Positions 10,501 to 28,338 of a DNA stretch of 28,338 nt are shown piece by piece. The position numbers and the translations under genes were made by a program. Source of the DNA: Neocallimastix lanati (nom. inval.). Taxonomy: Eukaryota > Neocallimastigomycota > Neocallimastigomycetes > Neocallimastigales > Neocallimastigaceae. How positions within the stretch are numbered: the first letter of the stretch is position 1; each line of letters begins with the position of its first letter. Where the stretch lies: the NCBI GenBank assembly GCA_016946835.1, contig JACVTC010000445.1, positions 1-28,338 on the forward strand. Reading direction: 5' to 3'. The notes under the pieces were generated by a model. The model saw only the letters and a list, made by a program, of their open reading frames with translations. It was not told the DNA's origin and made no database searches.

Positions 10501-11500
10501 TTTCATTAGGTAAATCTATTATATTATTGTTTTCATTAGGTAAATTTATTATATTATTACTTTCATTAGGTAAATCTATTTTGTTATTACTTTCATTAGG
10601 TAAATCTATTTTATTATTACTTTCATTAGGTAAATCTATTTTATTATTGTTTTCATTAGGTAAATCTATTATATTACTTTCATTAGGTAAATCTATTATA
10701 TTATTACTTTCATTAGGTAAATCTATTTTGTTATTACTTTCATTAGGTAAATCTATTTTATTATTACTTTCATTAGGTAAATCTATTTTATTATTACTTT
10801 CATTAGGTAAATCTATTTTATTATTGTTTTCATTAGGTAAATCTATTATATTACTTTCATTAGGTAAATCTATTATATTATTACTTTCATTAGGTAAATC
10901 TATTTTGTTATTACTTTCATTAGGTAAATCTATTTTATTATTACTTTCATTAGGTAAATCTATTATATTATTATTTTCAAGAGTTAAATCTATTATATTA
11001 TTGTTTTCATTAGGTAAATCTATTAAATTATTATTTTCAAGAGTTAAATCTATTATATTATTGTTTTCATTAGGTAAATCTATTAAATTATTATTTTCAA
11101 GAGTTAAATCTATTATATTATTATTTTCATTAGTTAAATCTTTTGTATTATTATCTTCATTAGTTAAGTCGATTATTATTCTATTTTCATTTGTTGATCC
11201 AATTTTTATATCATTAAATTTGTACGAAAAAAATATTTTTTCTCTATTTACAGTATCTAGTTTATATTTATTCTCTTCATTTAATGTATTATTATATATT
11301 ATATTATTATAATTTATAAAATTATTTACAGTAATATTATTTTTATTATTATAATTATTAATAAATAAATGTTTATTATTATTATAATTATAATTATTAA
11401 TATTTAAATGATTAGTATCATTATTATTACTATTATAATTTGTAATATTTAAATGATTAGTATCATTATTATTACTATTATAATTTGTAATATTTAAAAG

Positions 11501-11532
<32 letters not shown>

Positions 11533-11812
11533 TAATGTAATTAGTAATATTTAAAAGATTAGTATTATTATTATTATTACTACTATTATTATTTGTAATA
11601 TTTAAAAGATTAGTATTATTATTATTATTATTACTACTATTATAATTTGTAATATTTAAAAGATTAGTATTATTATTATTATTATTATTATTATAATTTG
11701 TAATATTTAAAAGATTAGTATTATTATTATTATTATTACTATTATAATTTGTAATGTTTAAAAGATTAGTATTATTATTATTATTACTATTATAATTTGT
11801 AATGTTTAAAAG

Positions 11813-11850
<38 letters not shown>

Positions 11851-13138
11851 TATAATCAGAAAAATTAAATTGATTATTATTACTTATATCGGTATTAATT
11901 TTATTAATATTTAATGATTTATCTTTAAAGTTGGTTAATTTATCGTCAATATTTATTTTTCTTTCTTTATTAACATTTAAATTTTTATTTTTATTATTAT
12001 TAAAATTCAAAATACCATTTATGACTTTTAAATGATTTTCATTGATTTCTTTATTTTCATTTATAGCATTAATTATACTTTTTAAATTTATTAAATTATT
12101 ATTTTTATCAATTTTTAATAAATTTGTTGTAAGGCATTGGATGATTTTTGTTCCAATGCTGTTGTTTTTTGATGCTTGGATTATTAGTATCTTAAAATTA
12201 ATTTTATTTAAATTAAATTCTTTGGAATTAAATATTAACTTAAAGAAAGTTTGAATTATATTATAGGAAATATTTTGATTACCTATTAAATCAAATAAAA
12301 TTTCCTGAAAACAGATTTTATTTATGATTTGAATAGGTAAATAATTTTTAATTGAATTCATGATAACATTAATTAAATAGAACTTATTTACTTCAATACA
12401 CTTGTTTATTATTTCTTTTAAATTAAAATTTGAATTTAAAGGTTTATTTTTTAAAAGAATATTTAATATCTGATAAAAACTATGTAAATTTTTTTTTTTA
12501 TTATCATTATTAAAATGTATTATTATTTTTATTAAGACGTTATTTACGTAATAATCAAATCTTGAAAAAAAATTTAAAGAATTGATAGGCGTTAATATTT
12601 CCTTAATTCCATTTATATTATTATTATTAATATAATCAATTATTATTCTATAAAAATTAATTTCATTAAAAAGAGTTTTGTTTTTTTTTATTGTTTCCAT
12701 TGTTACATGGATTAAAAAAGGTTTATTTGAATTCATTAGTTTATTAAACATATTTTTGAAGAATTCAAGATTATTTTTATTTGATTCTACTTCTAAAAAA
12801 TCTTTAAATATATGTAATTTGTTTTCTAACTTTAAATTATATATATTATCTTCTATCATAGCTTTATATATATATGTTTTATCTATTCTATTTAATATAG
12901 CTTCATTTTTGTCTTTATCATATGATAATAAAAAATTTAATAGCTCATATTTAATAATAATATGATATTTATAATTATTTATATCTAAATTATCTAAATC
13001 TAATACTTTTATAACTTTATTATACATATCTTTTGTAATTTCAAAATTATATTTGTTTTTTTTTAAAAATAATAATATTTTTCTATTCGATAACGGTATT
13101 TTCTTTTTAGATATAAATATTAAATCTATTATATGCAT
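7565..13138 (-). CDS. Giant Asn-rich ankyrin-type protein with tandem SIM-like repeats
   Basis: This is a single intronless ORF of 1857 codons. Residues 1-390 are helical, ankyrin-like sequence of the Asn/Lys/Ile-rich type common in anaerobic fungi. Residues 423-620 are polyAsn interspersed with LLNITNYNS repeats. Residues 650-1020 are about 37 units of I/K-I-D-L-P/T-N-E-S/N-N-N. Residues 1290-1320 form a charged EREQEKDQE coiled coil. Clear ankyrin repeats occur near 1200-1270 (ILLENGADLNVKLNNENT) and over about 1390-1820 (CPIKLAVDSNDLNLVKLFV). The C-terminus is strongly basic (NRKRKKQRKKEITKKK) and resembles a nuclear localisation signal. The IIDLT/LIDLP repeats resemble SUMO-interacting motifs, so a nuclear SUMO-binding scaffold is an inference only. 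ATG 13138 is the first in-frame Met, but the frame is open for 77 more codons upstream, so the 5' end may be truncated. Confidence 0.85.
9185..9275 (-). repeat. Coding minisatellite for an ERE/EKDQ coiled coil
   Basis: TTCTTGATCTTT and TTCTTGTTCTCT units repeat in tandem and encode alternating REQE and KDQE blocks in the minus-strand gene. The predicted product is a highly charged single helix or short coiled coil joining the central region to the C-terminal ankyrin block. Confidence 0.75.
10080..11190 (-). repeat. 33-bp coding repeat: about 37 SIM-like 11-mers
   Basis: The minus strand encodes units such as NNIIDLTLEN, NNLIDLPNEN and NNKIDLPNES. Units nearest the N-terminus carry DLT, the middle ones DLP, and the last ones return to IIDLNNE and IIDLTDE. 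A higher-order block of several KIDLPNES units followed by IIDLPNES and a one-residue-shorter IIDLPNEN occurs three times. Shortened units lose exactly three bases, so the frame has survived expansion. I-I-D-L-T matches the known hydrophobic SUMO-interacting core (compare VIDLT in PIAS-type ligases). The KIDL variants match it less well. The plus-strand ORF across this array is a by-product of the repeat. Confidence 0.9.
11385..11865 (-). repeat. Asn-rich coding repeat (LLNITNYNS units)
   Basis: About ten units of the form N(4-10)-T-N-LLNITNYNS, or NDTNHLNITNYNS, are encoded on the minus strand by ATT-triplet runs and TTTGTAATATTTAAAAGATT blocks. The polyAsn run length varies between units, always by whole codons. 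Such prion-like, low-complexity sequence is frequent in AT-rich genomes. Confidence 0.85.
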
Positions 13139-13369
13139 ATAAGTTCTTAAACTATTACTGTTATTTACAGAGAAATATTCAAAAATATTTTGTAATATAT
13201 CTCTTCTATTAAATTCTATAAATGTAGGGATGAAATTTAAAAGTGAATATTTAATATACTTACATTTTAATTTATTTATATAATTTTCTTCTTTATTTTT
13301 TACTATCTTTTCTAAATTGTCTATAATAAAGCTTATTATTCTACCATTTATTTTTTTTTTATATAATAC
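13139..13369 (-). CDS. 5' open extension of the ankyrin-type frame (no ATG)
   Basis: Upstream of ATG 13138 the same frame stays open for 77 codons to a stop at 13370-13372. It reads plausible protein (INGRIISFIIDNLEKIV, FIEFNRRDILQNIFEYF) resembling ankyrin-type helices, but contains no ATG. It is probably genuine coding sequence whose start was lost or lies in an upstream exon. At the T10 run (13351-13360) a one-base length change would join it to the NRPS-fragment frame. Confidence 0.5.
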
Positions 13370-13952
13370 TTATTTAAATATTCTAATATATCTAAATTTT
13401 CACTATTTATATAATTAATATTAGAAACTTTATCAATTACAACTGATCTTTCGATTCCTTCTATTTCATTTACTGAATTTTCGATCTCTTCTAATTCAAT
13501 TCTAATACCATGTATTTTTACTTGGAAATCAGTTCTTCCAATACATATTATTTCCCCCTCTTTAGTCCATTTTCCAATATCCCCTGTTCTGTACATTTTA
13601 TTTAAAATATTGTTTTCTAAATAATATGGACAATCAACAAATTTTTCTTTAGTTAATTGAACTTGATTAAGATATCCCTGACCAACACCATATCCTCCAA
13701 TAAATATTTCACCTTCAATTCCAATAGGAACAGGCTTTAAATATTTATCCAAAATATATATTTTGAAATTACATAATGGCTTTCCAACAGTAATGATTGG
13801 TTTAGCATCATTTTCAAGATTTCTGAAATCATTAAGTATTTTAATATTTGAAACGACAGATGTTTCGGATGGTCCATATACACTAAGAACTTTACCATAA
13901 GTGTGTCTTTGTATTAATAAGATAATGTTATAATCTATTTTTTCACCTCCTA
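13348..13952 (-). pseudogene. NRPS adenylation-domain fragment fused toward the ankyrin-type gene
   Basis: The open minus-strand frame starts abruptly at the inverted-repeat boundary. It carries consecutive A-domain core motifs: LGGE, VYGPSETS (A5), EGEIFIGGYGVGQGYLN (A6), YRTGDIGKW (A7) and GRTDFQVKIHGIRIELEEIE (A8). Similarity to an A domain stops at VVIDK (about 13429). The rest (ENLDILEYLNKYYIKKK, stop at 13348-13350) looks ankyrin-like. The A3 ATP-binding loop, A10 lysine, T and C domains are absent, so it cannot activate an amino acid. It is closest to the second A domain of the NRPS at the right end of the window. It is probably a broken paralogue fragment inserted into the 5' part of the ankyrin-type gene and then cut by the repeat arm. 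Confidence 0.85.
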
Positions 13953-15445
13953 ACGTCGAATTTTATTTAACTTTTGAATTTAATTTTATTCTTTATTACA
14001 TTAAATTTTCTATGATGAGTTAGAAATTGTTTATGTTTAATTTTATCTATTATTTTATTTTATATTTAAATTAATTTTATTTTTTATCTTTTAATTATAT
14101 AATGTATTATTTTATTAAATGTAATATATATTAAATATTTTAATTTATTTAATAAAAACTGGAAGTGTATTCTCTTCCTAGTCTAAAAAAATATATTCTA
14201 ATTGGGCAAATAATATTTATTAAATTTATTAATTCCGTGTTAAAACTTATAGTAAGTAATTCAACTTTTAATAATCTTTCATGTGTTTCAAGGGAGAGTT
14301 TAATGAATACCACACTATCTATTTTAAAGATTTTAATTCTTTATTTTATTATTTTAGATTTAACTAGTAATTATGTTTTTACACATAGTATACATCATAA
14401 TGATATTTTTTAAATTTGAAGTATTTTTATTCTTTATTATGTTAGATTTTTAATGAATAATTATTTTTTATTTATTTTTATTTTTTATTTTACTTAGTCT
14501 TTTACATACATTTTTATTTTTATTTTTAAATATTAGTTCATAATAATTACGGCTATAAAAAAAAAATCCTTGAATTTCATAATATATATATTTTATTTAA
14601 ATTACTTTTTCACACACACTAGAAGCAACATACACATTATTTTCAATACAATGTCTATTATTATTATAACTATTATTGCTATAACTATTATTGCTATAAC
14701 TATTATTGCTATAACTATTATTACTATTATTATTATTACCGTTATTTTTTTTTATTATTAATATTACCTTTATCATTAGTTAGGTTGCTACTGTTAAAAG
14801 CTTTATATAAAAATAAAATTTTATCATTGACTTTACTACTAATATGAATGAAAAACGGACAATCAATTAACCGATACCTTATCCATTATTAAATACTTTT
14901 ACAATAATGACAAAAATTAGGTCACACTTAATCTATTATTTTTCAGCTTTAGTAATTCTAGCATCTAATCTATATCCGCTTCGTGCTCTCAATTACCAGT
15001 GGAAACCACATTAAAGATCAGGATATTTATAATAAAGTTTTATAAAATTTGTTATTTCTTCGAATTTATTTTTGTCATCAAATCCATTTTTAATAGAATT
15101 GATTTTCATATCTCTTTTCCACTAAAAATTCCTTGATTTCTTTGTTGTTACTACCTCTTTTCTCTAGTTTACGTTTAATATTTCAACTTTCTTTTGTCTA
15201 TGTATATTTTGTATATTTTGGAATATTATTAACTAAATAGTAAACAATACAATTTGAATATTTCATTTTTTCAAAATATATAACTTGAGAAAAAGTACAT
15301 TTAGCTGACATTGGAGGAATATTTAAATCTTTTGAAAATGAATATACATTAATAAAAGATTTGGCTTTGTGTAAATCTCCCAATCCATCTTAATTCCTTA
15401 TTAATTAATTTATGAGTATTATTTATTCTTTCTTTATTTAAACGA
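13953..15445. repeat. Right arm of large inverted repeat
   Basis: This is the reverse complement of 1-1493 with no net indel. The inner boundary at 13953 (ACGTCGAATTTT) cuts the NRPS fragment. The outer boundary cannot be fixed because the partner leaves the window, and the LINE continues without a break through 15445. The arm contains the LINE 3' end, the 15-bp microsatellite and about 800 bp of AT-rich sequence. Confidence 0.95.
14870..15445 (-). pseudogene. LINE C-terminal region relic (right copy)
   Basis: This is the minus-strand continuation of the LINE RT region, identical to the plus-strand copy at 1-580. It contains the LHKAKSFINVYSFSKDLNI block, the KRKLEKRG block and a degraded CxxC/H tail. 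All stop codons and frame changes match the left copy. Confidence 0.75.
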
Positions 15446-15599
15446 AGTAAAGATGCAAAGTTAGAAACTTTACTAAGCACATAGGAGTTAATTATAATCT
15501 TCTATAATGGATTAGGAATTGTTGAATTTGAAAGAAAATTACTAACAGAAAAGAGAGCTTTGGTGAATTTAGTGTTAAATAATTTAATAATGTAGTTCA

Positions 15600-16700
15600 A
15601 CGATTATCGTTTATCAAATGGTATACCTAAATAAGTATTATATTTAGTTATTGAGATTGGTTAACCAGCAAGATGAAAAGTAGGATATTTTTTATTTTGA
15701 AAAGGAGCTTGGTCCGGTCTAATCACTATCGTTGCACACTTATTAATTCCAAAATTCATCATATTAAATTTAGCCCTTTCATTTACCTCCTTAAGCAATT
15801 TTTTAACTTAGTTCGTTACGGTACACATAGAACAATATCATCTACAAAGAGTCCACTACAACATCTTGGTTCTCCTAAAGGAATTCCTAGTACTGAAAAA
15901 TCATCAAAATCATTAAAAATGTCATTAATACATGGATTGAAAAGAATTGGAGATAGTGGACAACCTTGTCTAACTCTTTTCATAATATTAAAAGATTCCA
16001 AATATTGATAATCAATTTTAATACTGGCTTTGGAGGGCAAATATAAATTTTTTATAAATTGATAGCATTTATCTCTAATACCTAAAGCATCTAATTTATA
16101 TAATATATTACCGATTGGAACAATTATTTTTTAAGTCTATATTCTGAAATTATTTCGGAAACTATTTTCAAAATGAGTTTTGTGCCATTGTTAATCCGAG
16201 AGATACCTCTATAATTGTCGTAATCAGATAGATCATCACCTTTTAGGAATAGAAATAATACTTGCTTCATTCCATGTACTAGAAAATTCTCTATTCTAAA
16301 TTTCAGAGAATATCTTCCAATAGACAATTTAAACCAGAAGCATAATTATTTGCTGAATTTTCGTTATATGGAGTAATTAAAGCTTTATAAAATTCTATAG
16401 GAATTTCATTTAAGCCTGAAGCTTTATAATTTAGGGTAGCTCATATTGCTTCTTTAAATTCATCTATACTGATATCCTGACTTATATCCAATTCATTATG
16501 TCTAGTATACCTAATTGTACCATTAGAAAATTTATTAGACTGTTCTAATAATGAACTATTGATATCAGATTGGTTTGATGCAAGTTTTTTATAGTGATCA
16601 CGCCAAAACTCTAACTGTTCTTTAGTAGAAATAGCTAATTTATCATTTTTGTCTTTTACTGGAGAATTTGATATATTTTAAAATTTATCTACTTTTGCTG
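15600..16700 (-). pseudogene. LINE reverse transcriptase relic
   Basis: Minus-strand blocks follow the LINE RT order. They are KEQLEFWRDHYKKLAS (near 16620), YKASGLNEIPIEFYKALI (near 16400) and DYDNYRGISRINNGTKLILK (near 16230). Then come RQGCPLSPILFNPCINDIFN (near 15975), the catalytic loop GLFVDDIVL (near 15850), FGINKCATIVI and TYLGIPFDK (near 15620). The catalytic Asp pair in FVDD remains, where FADD or YADD is usual. Stops and frameshifts between blocks show it is dead. Confidence 0.85.
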
Positions 16701-17234
16701 CTATTTTAAGCCATTTCCAAGCTTTTTTGGATTATGAGATTTCATATATTCACATCCTGTATTTATTCAACATTGGTATTCAGCTTTCCTGTAAATATTA
16801 CACATATGATAAATAATTGTGCACATTCTATTATATTTTTCAATTAATTCTTCATATTCGTCTAAATTACAAATAGAATATCTTCTTTTAATGACTTTAT
16901 ATAATTTCATTTTGTTTTTTTTGCAAATTAAATATTTTCTGTGACATATGAAAAAAAGATTTTCTTACCTCTGACATTGACATGTTATTAAGTTCTTTAA
17001 CAATATTGAATGAAGTTGATATAAATTTCTTAGAAACATCATCAATACTAAATATCAGAATCTGAAATCACTTCCTCTAATATACTAAAATAGCTATTAT
17101 CAAAAATTAGTTTATATTGATTTATATATTTTAATCTATCCCATTTAATTGTCTTTTTAGGCAGAGAGAAATAATTATCTGAAATATCTAATGAAAAACA
17201 TTTACATTTTATTAATAAAGGCTTATGATACTAA

Positions 17235-18311
17235 ATAGGTGGAATGTTAATAAAAGTACCATATGAAAGTAAATCTAACATATGACCAATGACAATCAGA
17301 TGATCTATATCAGATTCTCTATTGCCCTTACTCCATGAAATTGAGGAGTCCTATAAGGAAAGTATTTTCCAATTACTAAATTTGGAGAGCAAATTACCTA
17401 ATTTTCCAATAGGTAAATTAAAATCAGCAACCATCATTAAAGGATGAGAAGAGAGACTATTTAACCAAGACAAAATTTCAATTCCAGCAGCTCTAGCATG
17501 AAGGCTATGACCACTATGAGTTACATACCAATAGATCATTTAGTGACATTTCAAAAATTTTAAGTATACAAAGAAATAGTATACTCATAAGTGTTGTTTT
17601 CAAGAGAGGTTTGACAATAATTATGAAACCCTATGTAAAGTCCTCTTTTACTAGGAATTTCATTATTAGCATTTTTAAGAAATGTTTATAGTTTTTTAAT
17701 GATACTCGACATGGATATTTACTATTGGAACCTGAACCATTTCCTGTTTCTTGAAAGCATATTGAAAGTGGTTTATAAATGGAAATAAAGAATTCAACAT
17801 TGTCTTTTTTTTTCAAAGTTCAAATCATTAGTATTCCAACTGGCACATAGAGGAAATAATTTAACTGCATTATAATTAATTTGAGAGTTATTAATATGAT
17901 TGGAAAGATTATAATTGATTGAACTGGTATTTGAACTGGAATTTGAATTTAAACTTGAATTTGAGATTGAAGTAGTGAAAAGTTGATATTATATGATGAA
18001 TCAACTTTTTCTGATAAAGCAAAATGTTTTCTTTTGAGAGAAGAAAAACTATATTTATGATTCTTTTTGTTACAATCAATAACATTAATTGAAACACATG
18101 GTAAACTATTAACTATACATCCAGTAATAGATTATATTTCTTCTTCTTTACCAACTATTTTAATTTTAAAGAATATATCATTAAAATTAGCAATACATTT
18201 AACTGATAAAATCGTAATATTTAAATCTTTCAGAAATTTCTATAAATGTCTTCTCATTTTGATTTCTGGCCATGATAGAAGCGTATTCTTCATTGGAATA
18301 CCATGGCACTT
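17235..18311 (-). pseudogene. LINE N-terminal region and endonuclease relic
   Basis: Frames on the minus strand give VPWYSNEEYASIMARNQNEK (near 18308), then CIVNSLPCVSINVIDCNKKN (near 18120). The endonuclease N-terminal motif SICFQETGNG follows at about 17760-17730, then GLYIGFHNYC. At about 17440 VADFNLP matches the GDFN metal-binding motif, and NRESDIDHLIV at about 17310 matches the SxIDxI motif. These are marks of exonuclease-endonuclease-phosphatase endonucleases of LINEs. The final SDH motif is degraded (YHKPL after a stop). Stops and frame changes separate the blocks. Confidence 0.75.
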
Positions 18312-18385
18312 TGAACCTTTTAGAATTAAATTTTTATTTTTTATTTATTGGATCTCCATAATTATAATAATTAAACTATAAAAAT

Positions 18386-19786
18386 AATAAACAAAAAAAA
18401 AAAAAAAAAAAAAATTAAAAAATAAAAGTCAGGTTTTATTATAAAGTCTTGAGTATAATGTGAATGGTAATAATTTTATATCTTTTTGGAGTAAATAATT
18501 TTGATAATAATTAGTAGTTTAGTGAATGATTTAATAACTTGATTTAGCACTTTTTTCGGTAGCTTATTTAATTTGAATATAATAAAGTATTTAACAACAA
18601 AAATTAAACAGATGAAAAATAACGACACAAAATTATTAAAGAATTAAATAAATTACTTTCAAGATTTAAAGTGAATCAATCTCTTGCAATGGGGTACATG
18701 AAATATATAGTTGAAATACAATTGAATATAATGGATTCTTACATGATAATAATAATACCACATGATAATAGAAATACAATGAAAATGTATTACTTATTCT
18801 TTGGTGTAACTTATTTAACAACGTTTTAAAGATGCACCATTATATTTCGTAGTAAAAGACCACAAAACAAAAGCAAAACAAAAAAAAAAAATAAAAAAAA
18901 ATAAAAAAAAATAAAAAAAAAAAATAATAATAATAAAATTTTATCAATAACATTATCATTGCGAATAATGTTATTAATTAATACAAAATATCACTTTACT
19001 ACTTTTCCGTTCCAGTACTGTGGATCCACTTTATAAGAGTAAAGTTGATTCCTCTTGCAGGCAATTTATTATACATAAATCGAGTACATCCTTGCTAGGA
19101 ATAAAAAATTGAAATAAAAATAATAATTAATATATAACAATATACACACAATAATTCTTTTAATATTTCTTCTTTTTTTTTAATTTTTTATTTAATTTAC
19201 TTTATTTTTTTATACATTTTTACTAAATTTTAGTTAATTAAATATTATTTATTTATTTTTTTTAATATTTTTATTACTATATTTTATTTTTAACTTTTTA
19301 TTATTTCTTTGTTTATTAGAAAATTATTATTTTTTTTTTTTCATTAATATATTTTATCAATTATTTTTTTTAAAAAAAATAATGTTTAATAATATATAAT
19401 AATTATTTATTTTTTTTTTTAATTTTGTTAATTACTTTTTTTTTAATTTTTATTATATATGTTTATTAATTTAAATATTATTTATTTATTTATTTCTTTA
19501 ATATTTTTATAACTATATTTTATTTTTAACTTTTTATTATTTCTTTATTTTTAATTATTGGAAAAATATTACTATTTTTTATTCATTATCATATTTTAAG
19601 AATTATATGCTATTTTTTAAATATATATATATATCTGATAATATATAAAAATTATTTAATATTGTTTTAATTTCTTTAATTATTTTTTTTTTTTTAATTA
19701 TTTATTTTTATTATTTTTTAAATTTTATATATATATATATATTTTTTTTGTTTGGTTTTTTATTTTTATATTTTATATATATATAC
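18386..19786. other. AT-rich spacer between LINE and NRPS gene
   Basis: No gene was recognised. Poly-A lies at 18390-18412 and an AAAAAAAATA-type run at 18870-18945. Roughly 19110-19786 is nearly pure A/T, 3' of the NRPS gene. A small island of more balanced composition lies at 18990-19100. Read on the minus strand it gives about 29 codons of plausible protein (FMYNKLPARGINFTLIKWIH), but another frame is equally open, so nothing can be assigned. Confidence 0.6.

Positions 19787-28338
<8,552 letters not shown>

Larger units (their letters stand above)
14460..18385 (-). mobile_element. Degenerate LINE (non-LTR retrotransposon)
   Basis: The element reads on the minus strand from about 18385 to an A-rich tail (T-rich on the plus strand) near 14460-14530. 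In order it shows an N-terminal region, an AP-type endonuclease, reverse transcriptase and a Cys/His tail, which is the order in EN-type LINEs. Many stops and frameshifts interrupt it, so it is not autonomous. Its length of about 3.9 kb is shorter than a typical complete LINE, and the 5' end is uncertain. An A20-plus run lies at 18390-18412, just outside the inferred 5' end. The 3' portion (14460-15445) is duplicated in the left arm. Confidence 0.85.

Noticed and set aside
9978-11312. 444-residue plus-strand ORF of LLSLGKSI repeats
   Set aside because: It is the antisense of the 33-bp coding repeat and is open only because that repeat lacks stops in this frame. Its ends match the repeat limits and it has no independent signal.
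12042-12965. Plus-strand ORFs of 70 and 95 residues
   Set aside because: They are antisense to the continuous ankyrin-type ORF, rich in Phe, Ile and Leu, as expected from the complement of Asn/Lys-rich coding sequence.
15673-16008. 111-residue plus-strand ORF
   Set aside because: It is antisense to the reverse transcriptase block with RQGCPLSPILFN and FVDD.
18067-18381. 104-residue plus-strand ORF
   Set aside because: The minus strand across it carries LINE-like protein sequence in the order expected for the element, so this is a shadow frame.

Overview
The window looks like genomic DNA of an anaerobic gut fungus (Neocallimastigomycota) or a close relative. It is extremely AT-rich, with long (AAT)n runs that encode polyasparagine. 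Long intronless genes with bacterial-style NRPS modules lie beside Asn-rich ankyrin-type proteins, a relic chitin-binding (CBM18) domain and decayed LINEs. No bacterial operon signals were seen. The assignment rests on composition and gene style, not on a marker gene.

Layout. Positions 1-1493 and 13953-15445 are the two arms of a large, apparently identical inverted repeat. Each arm carries the dead 3' end of the same LINE plus AT-rich sequence. Directly inside the left arm is a minisatellite of 84- and 108-bp units (1497-2936). Then follows about 4.6 kb of AT-rich DNA. It holds a 407-bp GC-richer insert with a tRNA-like end and 16-bp flanking direct repeats (3697-4135), a decayed ORF (4478-4915, minus), a CBM18 relic (4992-5131, plus), a 62-bp palindrome and several short tandem arrays. 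From 13138 down to 7565 on the minus strand is one 1857-residue ORF. Its two ends are ankyrin-like, and its middle is an Asn-rich repeat followed by about 37 tandem 11-residue units resembling SUMO-interacting motifs (IIDLT/IDLP). Its 5' side is joined to an NRPS adenylation-domain fragment (13348-13952), which is itself cut off by the right arm.

To the right of the arm the LINE continues on the minus strand to about 18385: N-terminal region, endonuclease and reverse transcriptase, with many stops and frameshifts. After an AT-rich gap, the minus strand from 28338 to 19787 holds a large NRPS gene that continues beyond the right edge. Inside the window its order is C-A-T-C-A-T-C. The last condensation domain is split by a run of about 510 bp of ATT triplets. 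A one-base irregularity in that run breaks the frame, but the reading frames on either side match.

How it fits together. The NRPS would make a peptide on carrier domains. Its two complete modules have intact C, A and T core motifs, and there is no thioesterase: it ends in a C-like domain and a lysine-rich tail. The NRPS fragment near 13.6 kb is closest to its second A domain, so NRPS paralogues have been copied and broken locally. The rest of the left half reads as a repeat-driven rearrangement zone.
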